A stretch of 64,000 nucleotides of DNA. It comes from Rhodanobacter sp. C01 (lineage in GTDB: Bacteria > Pseudomonadota > Gammaproteobacteria > Xanthomonadales > Rhodanobacteraceae). The notes under the pieces were generated by a model that was given only the letters and a program-made list of their open reading frames with translations, did not search any database and was not told where the DNA came from. The stretch spans positions 227,847 through 291,846 of the forward strand of contig NZ_MUNR01000006.1 in assembly GCF_002001045.1 (NCBI RefSeq). The letters run 5' to 3'. Each line of letters opens with the position of its first letter. Positions within the stretch are counted from its first letter, which is position 1. Below, piece after piece: positions 53,404 to 63,611 of this stretch. The position numbers were made by a program, and so were the translations under genes.

Positions 53404-56400
53404 GCAGCAGCCTCCTGCGCGCCGGCGAATGCATCGTCCAGCGCCTCGATCAGGGCTGTCGGCCAGCGGTGACGCCACACGCCAAGCCCCGGCTCCATGC
53501 CCAGCGCGCGGACAAACAGATACCAGCTGTCGCCGAGATGCTGGGCGGCCTTGTAGCCATTCATCCGCTGGCGCAGGTAACGGTGCAGCGCCACGGTATA
53601 GAGCAACGCCTGCAGCGGGTAGTGATGTTCGGCCATCGCGGCATCGAGCGAAGTACCTCGATAGTCCTCCAACCGTGCGCCGAGCCAGTTGGTCTTGTAG
53701 TCGAGCACGTGGAAGCGGCCATCCCGTTCGATGATCAGGTCGGCGAAGCCGGTGAGCATGCCGTTGAGTGTGGTCGCTTCGAGGCTGGCCGGGATCACAT
53801 CGGACTGGCCATGGGCGGTGCAGAGCCGGCGCAATCGTGCCAGCGACACCTGCTGCACCGGGAACTGGAATTCGAATTCGACGATGCGGTGTTCGGCCGG
53901 CACGTCGATCAGGCGCAGGCCATCACCGAGATCGGCCTGGCGGGCACGGTCGATCAGGCGGCCGACGCGTTCCAAAGCTTCGTCGTGGGTCAGGTTGCCG
54001 CCCTTGACCGCCTGTACCCCGAGCTGATGCTGCAGCAGCTGACGCTGCCCTGGCCATATCGGGCCCTGGTGGGCCAGTTCGAGCACGTGATGCACGGCAT
54101 CGCCGAAGCGCGGGCCGCGCAGTGGGTACAGCGCCAGCAGGCGGATGTCCTCGGCGCTGTCGTCGGGGTCTTCGGGAGCTGCCGGGGTTTCGTCCACAGC
54201 ACTGTTGTCGTCGATCACCACGGCTGCTGCTGCGTAGCGGGTCAGGCCGCTGAAACTGTGCAGCCACTGGAACGGCCGCGAGCGCGGCAGCGGGGTTTGC
54301 GTGGCACGTGGCGCGGCAATCGAAACGGCTGCCTGGTAACGGGTGAAGACATTCGCATATGGCGCAGCCAGCGCAATGCCGCCGAGGGTCCTGGCCATGG
54401 GCTCAAGTGAGCTCTCGCCCTCGGGCAATGCCAGCTTCTGCTGCGCTTGCCGGATCAGCAGGTCGATCGCCGCGCACTCCCAGGCCAGCGCGTCGTTGCC
54501 GGGTGATGGGCCGCGGTCGACCCAGTACACGTGCACCGCATGGACCGCGCGGGTAAGGGCGACATAGAGCAGGCGCAGGCGCTCTTCGAGCTCTTCGCGG
54601 AAGTGCTGCCCACGGTGCTCGATGAAGTCTGCCGAGCCCAGGTCGACGCAGCGCTGGCCGTCGGCATCGTGATAGCGCAGCAACTTCGGCGCGCGCGGGC
54701 CGCTGCGATCACCGATGCGCCAGACCAGTGGCAGGAACACGATCGGAAATTCCAGACCCTTGCTGGCGTGGATGGTGAGCAACTGCACCCGACGTGCATC
54801 GCTTTCGATGCGCAGCTGGCGCTCGTCGGCGGCATCGGCGTCGCCATCACTGCCTTGCTCACGCATTTCGAGCAGCCATGCGTACAGGCCATCCAATCCC
54901 TGCAGGGCAGCTTCTTCCGCTGCAAGCAGTTCACCCAGATGACGCAGGTCGGTGAGCATGCGTTCACCTTCGGGAAGCGCCAGCAGGGCGGTCGCGCGTG
55001 CGGCCAGCAAGGCATCGATCAGTGCCAGCACACCGCGCATGCGCACCAACGTGCGCCATGCTTCGAAGCGCTCCAGCTCGTATTCGAAAGCGGCTGGCTG
55101 CAGCGCCCATGCACCGAATTGCTCCAGCGTGACGCCGAGAAGGCAGGTAGCCAGGGCGCCGCGCACGGCCTGGTCGTCGTCGGGGTGCAGCACGGCGAAC
55201 AGGATCAACTCCAGTTCGCGCGTCACGTCACTTGCAAAGATATTGCCGCGGCCGCTGCCGACACAGGGCACGCCGCGTGCGACCAGCCGCATGCGCAATG
55301 CCACGATCTGGCTGTTGGTCGAGAGCAGCACGGCGAGGTCGCCAGGCGTCACGCGCCGGCCGCCGATCTGCTGTTGCGGATCGTTGAGCAGTTCGGCGAT
55401 GCGGTTGGCGCAGTCGTCCAGCGCCAGTGCCTCCAGCTCGCCAAGCGCCTTCAGCGGATTGCCGCGCTTGTCGGTGGCATCGCCGCGGAACGGATGGATG
55501 ACCAGCGGCTGCGCCGCGGGTTCGCCGTTGATGGCGTATGGCGTGTCGTCCGCCTTGCCCGCCGGGATGACTGGCTGATAGCGGATCTGCGGGTGGCCGA
55601 AGCCGCCTTCGGTGTGGCCGTACCAGGCATTCAAGGCCTCGACCAGTGCACGGCTGGAGCGGTGGTTGGTGCCCAGCGAGAAACGCTGGCTGGCCTGCTC
55701 GCTGGCGCGCAGGTAGGCGGCGATGTCGCCGCCGCGAAAACTGTAGATGGCCTGCTTGGGGTCGCCGATCATCACCAGCGTGCCGCGCCCGCGATAGATG
55801 CGGTCGAAGATCGCGAACTGGCGCTGGTCGGTGTCCTGGAACTCGTCGATCAGGGCAACCGGAAACGCCTCGAACAGGCGATCGGCGAGCACGCTGTCCG
55901 AGTGCTCGCCGCAGAGGCGCTGGTATACCGCGTCGATCAGCATCGAGAACGTCAGGACGTGACGCTGGCGTGCGCGACGCGGCATTTCCTCGCGGCAGCT
56001 CTGCGCCGCTTCGGCCAGCACGGCGCCGCGGGTGAAGATGGTGCGCAATTGCAGCAGCGGACGCAGGGTCTGCAGCGCCCGGATGAGCGGATGGTCGTTC
56101 AGCGTGCCCGTGTGATCCGGGGATTCCTGTTCGAGGATGTTGTCCGGCTCAAACGTCTTGTCGAGTGCGGCCGTCAATTGTTCTTCGTCGTCAGCCTCGA
56201 GTGCAGCGACGATCTTGTTGAGACGGTTGGACAGGGCGGTCTTGCGTGGCCCGTACAGCGACTTCTCGTTGGCCAGCCGCTGCAATTCGGCAACGGTTTC
56301 TTGCGCATGCAAGGCTGCGATCTGTCGCTCGAGTTCGGCCAGTCCACCAGCCTCGATCCGCGCATCGGTACTGTTCGACAGGCCGCCGAGATCGCGCAGC

Positions 56401-56996
56401 AAACCTTCCGGGCCATCTTTCAGCAGCAGCTCGGCTTCACGCGGATCGACTTCACCGGCCAGGTAGCGGCGGCGCCAGAAATCCTCCACGCATTCGCGCT
56501 GCAACTGCTGTTCGTCGAACAGCTTGTCGTTGGCGAACGCGGCACCGCTTTCCAGCGGGTAGTCGCGCTGGATGCGCTGGCACAGGGCATGAATCGTCGA
56601 TACGGGGGCGCGATCGAGATCGGTGCGTGCCAGCTGGATCTTGCGCAAGGCACGACGACGGCTGTCTTCGTCGGGGCACAGCGACGCCAGGTAGTTTTCC
56701 AGAGAATCGTCATCGGCCGGCTCGATGGAGCAAGACTCAAGTAATCGCTCGGCCTCGACCAGCCGCCGTCGCAGGCGCTCGCGCAGTTCCTGCGCGGCGG
56801 CATCGGTGAACGTGGTGACCAGGATCTGCTCCGCCCGCAGCTCGCTTTCCAGCAGCAGACGCAGGTAGATCAGCCCGATGTTCCAGGTCTTGCCGGTACC
56901 GGCGCTGGCTTCGATCAGGATGCGGCCGTGCAGTGGCATCCGACGCCAGTCGAGTGCAGGCAGGGCAGCGTATGTCGTGGTGTCGATGGTGCTCAT
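53400..56996 (-). CDS. recB: Exonuclease V beta subunit RecB
   Basis: 1198 aa. UvrD-type helicase: Walker A EASAGTGKT (29-37), DEFQDTD, GDPKQAIYSFRGGDI; C-terminal RecB nuclease domain with FADLIIERDGRFHVLDYKTNWLG holding the catalytic Asp-Asp-Lys. ATG 56996 overlaps the recC stop; its stop overlaps recD. Carries the 3'-5' motor and the nuclease that is modified at Chi. Confidence 0.96.
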   Translation of the reverse strand: MSTIDTTTYAALPALDWRRMPLHGRILIEASAGTGKTWNIGLIYLRLLLESELRAEQILVTTFTDAAAQELRERLRRRLVEAERLLESCSIEPADDDSLENYLASLCPDEDSRRRALRKIQLARTDLDRAPVSTIHALCQRIQRDYPLESGAAFANDKLFDEQQLQRECVEDFWRRRYLAGEVDPREAELLLKDGPEGLLRDLGGLSNSTDARIEAGGLAELERQIAALHAQETVAELQRLANEKSLYGPRKTALSNRLNKIVAALEADDEEQLTAALDKTFEPDNILEQESPDHTGTLNDHPLIRALQTLRPLLQLRTIFTRGAVLAEAAQSCREEMPRRARQRHVLTFSMLIDAVYQRLCGEHSDSVLADRLFEAFPVALIDEFQDTDQRQFAIFDRIYRGRGTLVMIGDPKQAIYSFRGGDIAAYLRASEQASQRFSLGTNHRSSRALVEALNAWYGHTEGGFGHPQIRYQPVIPAGKADDTPYAINGEPAAQPLVIHPFRGDATDKRGNPLKALGELEALALDDCANRIAELLNDPQQQIGGRRVTPGDLAVLLSTNSQIVALRMRLVARGVPCVGSGRGNIFASDVTRELELILFAVLHPDDDQAVRGALATCLLGVTLEQFGAWALQPAAFEYELERFEAWRTLVRMRGVLALIDALLAARATALLALPEGERMLTDLRHLGELLAAEEAALQGLDGLYAWLLEMREQGSDGDADAADERQLRIESDARRVQLLTIHASKGLEFPIVFLPLVWRIGDRSGPRAPKLLRYHDADGQRCVDLGSADFIEHRGQHFREELEERLRLLYVALTRAVHAVHVYWVDRGPSPGNDALAWECAAIDLLIRQAQQKLALPEGESSLEPMARTLGGIALAAPYANVFTRYQAAVSIAAPRATQTPLPRSRPFQWLHSFSGLTRYAAAAVVIDDNSAVDETPAAPEDPDDSAEDIRLLALYPLRGPRFGDAVHHVLELAHQGPIWPGQRQLLQHQLGVQAVKGGNLTHDEALERVGRLIDRARQADLGDGLRLIDVPAEHRIVEFEFQFPVQQVSLARLRRLCTAHGQSDVIPASLEATTLNGMLTGFADLIIERDGRFHVLDYKTNWLGARLEDYRGTSLDAAMAEHHYPLQALLYTVALHRYLRQRMNGYKAAQHLGDSWYLFVRALGMEPGLGVWRHRWPTALIEALDDAFAGAQEAAA

Positions 56997-59900
56997 GCCG
57001 TTTCCCCGCTTTTGGCGGGTCCAGTTGCTGGCACTCTCAAAAGCATCGTGTGCTGCGGGTCGAGCACCTCGCAGACCAGTTCGGTGGCGGCGACGAACGC
57101 ACGATGTGCCGGACTGTCCTGATCGAACAGTTCCAGTCCGCGACTCAGCAACGCGGCATAACCCGGAGCGTAGTCGCGCTCGCCGCCGTTGAAATCGTCG
57201 CCGGCCCATGCAGCTTGTGCCTTGCCGAGACGTGCGTCGGGTTCGCTCGTGGCATAGGCCTGGGCACTGCGTGGGAAGAACAGCAGCGGCTGTTGCGTGG
57301 CAGACCGATACGCGTCGATCAGGCGGCGCAGTCCCTGCCGGAGCTGGGCGGCATCCTGTGCGCGGATGGGATCGAGCAGTCCCGAACTGCGTGCCTTCTT
57401 GTTGTTTGATGTCGGCTCAAGATAATCGCCGTGCACGGTATCGGCATGGCTCAGTCGCAACGCGGCCCAGTCGATATAGAACGCCAGCATGTCTTTCAAG
57501 CCAGCGCTGCGGCCCGGTTGCGCATCGAACAGCAGCAGCTCACCGTCGGCACCGCGAAAGACCCGGTCGACCACTCCGGTCAGGCGCAGGCCGTCGCCGA
57601 GATCCAGGTCGATCGCCTGCGCCCGTGGTTGGGCGATGCCATCGGCGAACAGCAACTGTGCGTTCTCGAGCAGGCCTTGCAGCGAATCACGCAGTTGCAC
57701 GTAGGTTTCGGCGCCGATGGCTCCGCCGGCCAGCATGCCGGAGCGCGCCAGCCACGCCGGCGGTTCGGGAGGCAGCTCGCTGCGTCCGGCGGCGAGGGTT
57801 TCGAACAGCAGCCGATGGTCGATCCGGTCGATCCGGTCGAGTCCGGTTTCCAGCGGCTCGCGATCAGGCCAGCCGATATGGTCGAGTGCCTGCAGGCTGA
57901 TGCCATGGCCGTGCAGCAGCGTATCCCTGGCTGGATCGCGCCAGTAGCGCTTGAGGGCAGCGAGCGCGATTTCACCCCCGGATGGGGCGATGACGGCGGC
58001 TGTGCCGAGGGTTTCATCGAGAAAGCATGGTGTGCCGGCGCCGGATGGTGCAGCGAGATACCCGGGGTCGTACGAGAACAACCGCGAATCGTGCCGTGGC
58101 TGGCCACCGGCATCGCGCTCGTAATAGCGCGCGTCGAACGGTTGCAGTGGATGGCGGATGCGCCACGGTCGATCGACTTTTTCGTTGTCGGCGATGCCAT
58201 GCTGCTCGTCGAGGAATTGCAGCAGTTCGGCTAGCGGAGCGGCCGGATTGCGCGGCTTGCCGTCACGCACGCCTTCGCCGACGTAACTGATATGCAGCAC
58301 GCTGCGCGCCGACATCATCGCTTCCAGGAACAGGTAGCGATCCTCGCTGTGCGTGTCACGGTCACCGTGCCGAGGCTGGCCGAGGATCCGGTTGAGTCCG
58401 GCGTCGTTGCCGGGGCGCGGAAATTCGCCCTCGTTCATGCCGAGCAGGCAGACCACGCGAAACGGAATGGAGCGTTGCGGCACCAGCCCGCAAAACGTCA
58501 CGCCGCCGAGCAGGAAGGCCTGGCGTTCCGGAACCGCATCGAGCGCGCCGCGCACCGCTTCGCGCACCACGCTCCATGGCAGCGGCGTGGCGATGCCGGT
58601 TTCGGCAGCCTGCACGCCGAGACCGGCGACAAGCCGGCGCAGCGCATCGAGTGCATTGTTCTCGGCATCGTCGCGCTGGTCGGTGAGGAACAGCGCGTCG
58701 ATCAATTCCAGCAGCCACTCGCTCCATGCGGCAAGCGGTCGCGTGCCGGCGAATGCATCGCGTGCCCTGCGCAGTTCACCAAGCAGTCGATCGAATTGGC
58801 CCAGCGACTCGACGGCATTGCCGTACACACCATCCAGCGGAAGAATGCCGTCGAGCAATGGAGCATCGGCGAACGGGCCGCTGGCGTCCTGTCCCAGGAT
58901 CAGCCCGGCGTACATGCGGTCGAAGCCGAACTGCCATGAATTCGCATCGGCGGCTGCGGCGCCGACCTCGGCCTTCATGCCGGCATCCAGCCCCCACGCG
59001 ACGCGGGCACGACGCAACCAGCGTTCCAGCGCATCGCGACCGCCGGCGTCGATTTCGAAACGTCGGGCCACCGCCGGTACATCGAGAAAATCGAGTACTT
59101 CGCTGACCGTGAAGCGGCTTTCGGCCAGGTCCAGCACCTGCGCGAATGCACTCATCAGCGGATGCGCGCGCGACAACCCGACATCGGCCAGATGCCAGGG
59201 AATGTGCAGCGGATGGCTGCGGTATTGCGCCGGTTCGCCGAACACGGCTGCCAGGTACGGTGCATACGCGCCGATGTCCGGCGCCATCACCACGATGTCG
59301 CGATGCTGCAGTGAGGGATCGTCGGCAAGACAGCGCAGCAGGCTGTTCTTCAACACCTCCAGTTCGCGCAGGCGGGTGTGGCAGGCGTGCACGCGCAGGC
59401 TGGCGTCGCTGCGCAGGGCAGGCAGGACGTCATCTGCCCTGGCTCCATCGGCGAGCTGTTCGCGGACCGTTGCGCCGAGCAGCTCCGGCTGCAGGCAGCG
59501 AATGCTGGATTGCAGTTGCGCCAGCAGGGAGGTTTCGCCGGGCAGCGGCTCGGCGTCATCGAGCGGGTCGCGTTCGTCGATGGCGCCGCATTCGTCCAGG
59601 GTCAGGCAGAAATCCTGTGCGATGCGGCCCAGCGCCACCAGCAGCGGATGGCCGACCTCGTAATACAACACCTCCGGATCGTCGGTATGAGTCAGCAGGA
59701 AACGCTGCTTGCGCAGATAGACCCAGTGCTCGCGGCAGGGATCGGGAAAATACAGATGCACGGGTGCATGCAGTGCAGTGGCCTGCAGGGCTTGCAGCAC
59801 ATCCGGCGGCAGATGGCTGACACCGAATACATGCAGCGGGGCGTCGCTGGCCAGTTCGTTGTGCCCGGCACGCAATGCGTCGAGCAGTACAGTGCTGCGC

Positions 59901-60463
59901 TGGGCGCGGTGTGGGCGGTTGATGGACGCCTGCATGGAGCGCCACAGTGCCGCCTGCCAGTCGCTGCCATGCTGGCCGGGATGCTGTTCCCAGTCGAGGA
60001 TCCAGTCCGGCCGATAGATCAGGTATTGCGTGTACAGGCCGGCCAGGTGTTCGGCCAGCTGGAAGCCGCGTCGCGCGGCATCGTCGCCGGCCAGGTAGGC
60101 GGTGACGTCTGCTGCCTTCAGCGTCGGCAACGCCATCAGCAGACGCCAGCGAAGCACTTCATGCCGATATGCGCCACCGATCAAGGCCTCGTCGCCCAGC
60201 AGGCGCCGGGCAGTGCGCTCGAACCACTGCCACGGCAGGATCATGTCGTAATTGGCGGCAATGCCATGGCCACCATGCGCGCCGCTGCGCTGTGCGAAGC
60301 GGCCGAGCAGCCAGCGTTGCAGGCCCGGGTGCGCCACCACGACCGTCTGCGCGGCCAGCGGATTGACGGGCCGCTGCGTTTCAAGCTGCTGCGCAAGCTC
60401 GTCGGCCAGCCGCTCGGTGCGGCTGCCGCGATGGACGATCAGCCCGCCTGGGTTTTCCTTCAT
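56993..60463 (-). CDS. recC: Exonuclease V gamma subunit RecC
   Basis: 1156 aa, inactive helicase/nuclease-like subunit that reads Chi. LIVHRGSRTERLADELAQQL opens; GIAANYDMILPWQWFER, HVFGVSHLPPDVLQAL and ITMRF-like LLGMNEGEFPR are family landmarks. ATG 60463. First gene of the leftward recC-recB-recD operon; divergent from the DGPF gene with a 200-bp gap. Confidence 0.95.
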   Translation of the reverse strand: MKENPGGLIVHRGSRTERLADELAQQLETQRPVNPLAAQTVVVAHPGLQRWLLGRFAQRSGAHGGHGIAANYDMILPWQWFERTARRLLGDEALIGGAYRHEVLRWRLLMALPTLKAADVTAYLAGDDAARRGFQLAEHLAGLYTQYLIYRPDWILDWEQHPGQHGSDWQAALWRSMQASINRPHRAQRSTVLLDALRAGHNELASDAPLHVFGVSHLPPDVLQALQATALHAPVHLYFPDPCREHWVYLRKQRFLLTHTDDPEVLYYEVGHPLLVALGRIAQDFCLTLDECGAIDERDPLDDAEPLPGETSLLAQLQSSIRCLQPELLGATVREQLADGARADDVLPALRSDASLRVHACHTRLRELEVLKNSLLRCLADDPSLQHRDIVVMAPDIGAYAPYLAAVFGEPAQYRSHPLHIPWHLADVGLSRAHPLMSAFAQVLDLAESRFTVSEVLDFLDVPAVARRFEIDAGGRDALERWLRRARVAWGLDAGMKAEVGAAAADANSWQFGFDRMYAGLILGQDASGPFADAPLLDGILPLDGVYGNAVESLGQFDRLLGELRRARDAFAGTRPLAAWSEWLLELIDALFLTDQRDDAENNALDALRRLVAGLGVQAAETGIATPLPWSVVREAVRGALDAVPERQAFLLGGVTFCGLVPQRSIPFRVVCLLGMNEGEFPRPGNDAGLNRILGQPRHGDRDTHSEDRYLFLEAMMSARSVLHISYVGEGVRDGKPRNPAAPLAELLQFLDEQHGIADNEKVDRPWRIRHPLQPFDARYYERDAGGQPRHDSRLFSYDPGYLAAPSGAGTPCFLDETLGTAAVIAPSGGEIALAALKRYWRDPARDTLLHGHGISLQALDHIGWPDREPLETGLDRIDRIDHRLLFETLAAGRSELPPEPPAWLARSGMLAGGAIGAETYVQLRDSLQGLLENAQLLFADGIAQPRAQAIDLDLGDGLRLTGVVDRVFRGADGELLLFDAQPGRSAGLKDMLAFYIDWAALRLSHADTVHGDYLEPTSNNKKARSSGLLDPIRAQDAAQLRQGLRRLIDAYRSATQQPLLFFPRSAQAYATSEPDARLGKAQAAWAGDDFNGGERDYAPGYAALLSRGLELFDQDSPAHRAFVAATELVCEVLDPQHTMLLRVPATGPAKSGETA

Positions 60464-60663
60464 TCCCTGTTGCCCCGGTCACGAATGGGTACAGCATACC
60501 GAGGCGCTGTCCCGTAGCCTGAGAATATTTCCAGATGGCGATGCCGGAGATGTCGATGCGGTGAGGGTTCGTTCGTCGTCTGGACAGAGCCAGGGATCCG
60601 GGCTGGCGTGTCCATCGCGCGCCGGCTCGGGCTTCCCATTCATGCCAAAGAGGAGACACGACG

Positions 60664-61083
60664 ATGCGATTCATGGTGATAGTGAAGGCGGACCAGGCTT
60701 CGGAAGCCGGCGTGATGCCGAGCGAGCAACTGCTGACCGAGATGGGCAAGTTCAACGAAGAGCTGGTGAGGGCCGGCATCATGCTGGCGGGCGAGGGCCT
60801 GCAGCCCAGCTCGAAAGGCGTGCGGGTGAAATTCTCCGGCCACCAGCGCACGGTGATCGACGGGCCGTTCGCCGAAACCAAGGAGCTGGTTGCCGGCTTC
60901 TGGCTGTGGCAGGTGAAGTCGAAGGACGAGGCGATCGAGTGGCTCAAGCGCGCCCCGTTCGACGGCGGTACCGAGGTCGAGTTGCGCCAGGTGTTCGAGG
61001 CGGAGGATTTCGGTGCCGAGCTCACGCCCGAGCTGCGCGAACAGGAAGAGCGCCTGCGTGCGCAGGTCGCCGCCAGATCCTGA
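60664..61083 (+). CDS. YciI/DGPF-domain protein
   Basis: 139 aa. DGPF motif in VIDGPFAETKELVAGFWLWQV (about 64-84) within an MRFMVIVKADQ-opening ferredoxin-like fold. Members of this family recur beside ECF42 sigma factors, and the sigma gene here is three genes downstream. The biochemical role of the domain is not established. An AGGAGA site (60649-60654) precedes the ATG at 9 nt spacing. Confidence 0.88.
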   Translation: MRFMVIVKADQASEAGVMPSEQLLTEMGKFNEELVRAGIMLAGEGLQPSSKGVRVKFSGHQRTVIDGPFAETKELVAGFWLWQVKSKDEAIEWLKRAPFDGGTEVELRQVFEAEDFGAELTPELREQEERLRAQVAARS

Positions 61084-61129
61084 ACCAGGTGTCCCGGCTG
61101 GTACCCATGGAAACCGACGGAGTATTCCC

Positions 61130-61543
61130 ATGCAACTGACCAATTACCTCATCTTCGACGGCAAGGCCGAAGCGGCATTCAAGTTCTACGAGCAATGCCT
61201 GCGCGGCAAGATCACCATGATGATGCGCTTCGGCGAGGCGCCCGGCTGCGAGAACATGCCGGCGGAAACCCGCGACTGGCTCATCCACGTGCGACTGGAA
61301 ATCGGCGACCAGGTGCTGCTGGCTTCCGACTGCCCGCCCGATCGTCCCTACGACGGCATCAAGGGCTGTTCGGTGTCGATCCAGATCCACGACAAGGCGG
61401 AAGGGGAGCGCATCTTCAACGCCCTGAAGGAGAACGGCACAGTGCAGATGCCCTACGAGAAAACCTTCTGGGCCGAGCGCTTCGGCATGCTGGTCGACCA
61501 GTTCGGCGTGCCGTGGATGATCAACTGCGAGAAGGGGCCCTAG
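61130..61543 (+). CDS. PhnB-like VOC family protein
   Basis: 137 aa. QLTNYLIFDGKAEAAFKFYEQCL opens, SIQIHDKAEGERIFNAL in the middle and FWAERFGMLVDQFGVPWMIN closes, all PhnB/DUF-VOC features with the metal-site Glu. ATG 61130 follows CGGAG. It is not linked to phosphonate genes here; PhnB-like VOC proteins are common in ECF42 neighbourhoods. Confidence 0.85.
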   Translation: MQLTNYLIFDGKAEAAFKFYEQCLRGKITMMMRFGEAPGCENMPAETRDWLIHVRLEIGDQVLLASDCPPDRPYDGIKGCSVSIQIHDKAEGERIFNALKENGTVQMPYEKTFWAERFGMLVDQFGVPWMINCEKGP

Positions 61544-61616
61544 GCATGCGCCTCAGGTGGCCATTCCCGGTGGCCGATGGCGCCGCCATACCTCAATGCC
61601 CTGACCGGAGCGACCC

Positions 61617-62144
61617 ATGTTCATGATCATCCTCATCATTGTTGTCGTCCTGATCGTCGCGGTGCTTGCCTTTGCGGCGACCCGCCCCGGCACCTTCAGG
61701 CTGGAGCGTGCAGCGACGATCAAGGCCCCGCCCGAAAAAATCCTCGCGCTCATCAACGACTTCAGGCGATGGAGCGTCTGGTCACCATGGGAGAAGCTCG
61801 ACCCGGCACTCAATCGCAGCTACAGCGGACCGGCAAGCGGTCCGGGCGCTGTCTACGCGTGGCAGGGCAACAACAAGGTCGGCCAGGGCCGCATGGAGAT
61901 CCTCGCGTCGTCGCCAGCCGCCACGACGATCAAGCTGGATTTCATCAAGCCGTTCGAGGCCCACAACATCGCCGATTTCACGCTGCTGCCGCAGGGCGAT
62001 GCGACCATGGTCAGCTGGGCGATGCATGGTCCGAATTCGTACCTGGCGAAGCTCATGCACGTGTTCTTCGACATGGACAAGCTGGTCGGTCGCGATTTCG
62101 AGCGTGGACTTGCCAACCTGAAGGCGGTGGCCGAGGAGGGCTGA
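61617..62144 (+). CDS. Membrane-anchored SRPBCC-domain protein
   Basis: 175 aa. An N-terminal membrane helix (about 3-22, IILIIVVVLIVAVLAFAA) is followed by a START/SRPBCC barrel: IKAPPEKILALINDFRRW, GRMEILASSPAATTIKLDF, FTLLPQGDATMVSWAMHG. The cavity should bind a hydrophobic ligand. Same strand as the sigma gene 44 bp downstream. Confidence 0.82.
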   Translation: MFMIILIIVVVLIVAVLAFAATRPGTFRLERAATIKAPPEKILALINDFRRWSVWSPWEKLDPALNRSYSGPASGPGAVYAWQGNNKVGQGRMEILASSPAATTIKLDFIKPFEAHNIADFTLLPQGDATMVSWAMHGPNSYLAKLMHVFFDMDKLVGRDFERGLANLKAVAEEG

Positions 62145-62188
62145 TTGGCTCTTGCAGCGGCGGCAGGTGGGTGGTGTGATCGGGTGCC

Positions 62189-63454
62189 ATGACCGTGACC
62201 GACACCCATCGCACCATCGACGCCGTCTGGCGGATCGAATCGGCCCGGCTGATCGCCGGCCTCGCACGCATGGTGCGGGATGTCGGGCTGGCCGAGGAGC
62301 TGGCGCAGGACGCGCTGGTGGTGGCGCTGGAGCAGTGGCCGACATCGGGCGTGCCGGACAATCCGGGCGCCTGGCTGATGACCACCGCGAAGCATCGCGC
62401 AATCGATCGCTTGCGTCGCAGCAAGCTGCTCGAACGCAAGCATGTCGAGTTGATGCACGAACTGGAACATCAGCAGGACGATGCCGTGGCGAAAGTGGAA
62501 GCCACTCTCGATGACCCGATCGGCGACGATCTGCTGCGGCTGATCTTTACCGCGTGCCATCCGGTGTTGTCGGTCGAGGCGCGCGTGGCGCTGACGTTGC
62601 GCTTGCTCGGAGGGCTGACCACCGAAGAGATCGCGCGCGCGTTTCTGGTGCCGGAGGCAACCATCGCGCAGCGCATCGTGCGAGCCAAGCGCAGCCTGGC
62701 CAAGGCCGAAGTGCCGTTCGAGGTGCCGCGCGCCGAGGAGCTGGCGGCGCGCCTGTCGTCCGTGCTCGAGGTGATCTACCTGGTGTTCAATGAAGGCTAT
62801 TCCGCGACGGCCGGCGGTGACTGGATGCGGCCGGCACTGTGCGAGGAGGCGCTGCGGCTCGGCCGCGTGCTGGCCGGACTCGCGCCACGCGAGCCGGAAG
62901 TACATGGTCTGGTCGCGCTGATGGAAATCCAGGCCTCGCGTTCACGCGCCCGCGTGGCTGGCAACGGCGAGCCGATCCTGTTGCTCGAGCAGAACCGCGC
63001 GCAATGGGATCACCTGCTGATCCGTCGCGGGCTGGCGGCGCTCGACCACGCCGAGAAACTCGGCGGTGCATTTGGCCCCTACGCGTTGCAGGCGGCCATT
63101 GCCGCCTGCCATGCGCGTGCGCCGACCGCGGAGCAGACCGACTGGCAGCGCATCGCCACGTTGTATGGGGCGCTCGCACAGGTGATGCCATCGCCCGTCG
63201 TCGAGTTGAACCGTGCGGTGGCCGTGTCGATGGCGTCCGGCCCCGCCGCCGCCCTGGAACTTGTCGACGCGCTGGATGGCGAGGCGGCGCTCGTGAGCTA
63301 CCACCTGTTGCCGACCGTGCGCGGCGACCTGCTGTTCAGGCTTGGCCGTGTTGCCGAGGCCCGTCCGGAATTCGAGCGCGCGGCAGCACTCACGCAGAAC
63401 TTGCGCGAGCGTGAGCATCTGCTCAAGCGCGCCCGGGCATGCGCAGCCGGCTGA
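62189..63454 (+). CDS. ECF42-type RNA polymerase sigma factor
   Basis: 421 aa. Sigma region 2 (about 14-80, AEELAQDALVVALEQWP, NPGAWLMTTAKHRAIDRLRR), region 4 (about 115-165, LTTEEIARAFLVPEATIAQRIVRAKR), then a long C-terminal domain (about 185-421) with WDHLLIRRGLAALDHAEKLG, LQAAIAACHA and SPVVELNRAVAVSMASG, TPR-like. This layout, without an anti-sigma gene and with DGPF genes nearby, is the ECF42 group. The C-terminal domain is thought to control activity; the signal is unknown. Confidence 0.9.
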   Translation: MTVTDTHRTIDAVWRIESARLIAGLARMVRDVGLAEELAQDALVVALEQWPTSGVPDNPGAWLMTTAKHRAIDRLRRSKLLERKHVELMHELEHQQDDAVAKVEATLDDPIGDDLLRLIFTACHPVLSVEARVALTLRLLGGLTTEEIARAFLVPEATIAQRIVRAKRSLAKAEVPFEVPRAEELAARLSSVLEVIYLVFNEGYSATAGGDWMRPALCEEALRLGRVLAGLAPREPEVHGLVALMEIQASRSRARVAGNGEPILLLEQNRAQWDHLLIRRGLAALDHAEKLGGAFGPYALQAAIAACHARAPTAEQTDWQRIATLYGALAQVMPSPVVELNRAVAVSMASGPAAALELVDALDGEAALVSYHLLPTVRGDLLFRLGRVAEARPEFERAAALTQNLREREHLLKRARACAAG

Positions 63455-63611
63455 GATCCCGTCGCATGGCGAAGCTGGCATCGCGGGTTCGCCTATTGTC
63501 CAGGCAGGGATACGCAAAACGGCGACAGTCATCCGGTCGCCGCGAAAAGCGGAAGCCGTATACACTGATTGTGATGTGGCACAACACCAGAACCTACGGA
63601 CACGAATAATC

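Noticed and set aside
54531..56744. Plus-strand frame of 737 codons opposite recB
   Set aside because: Lies wholly within recB, lacks a ribosome site and family motifs.
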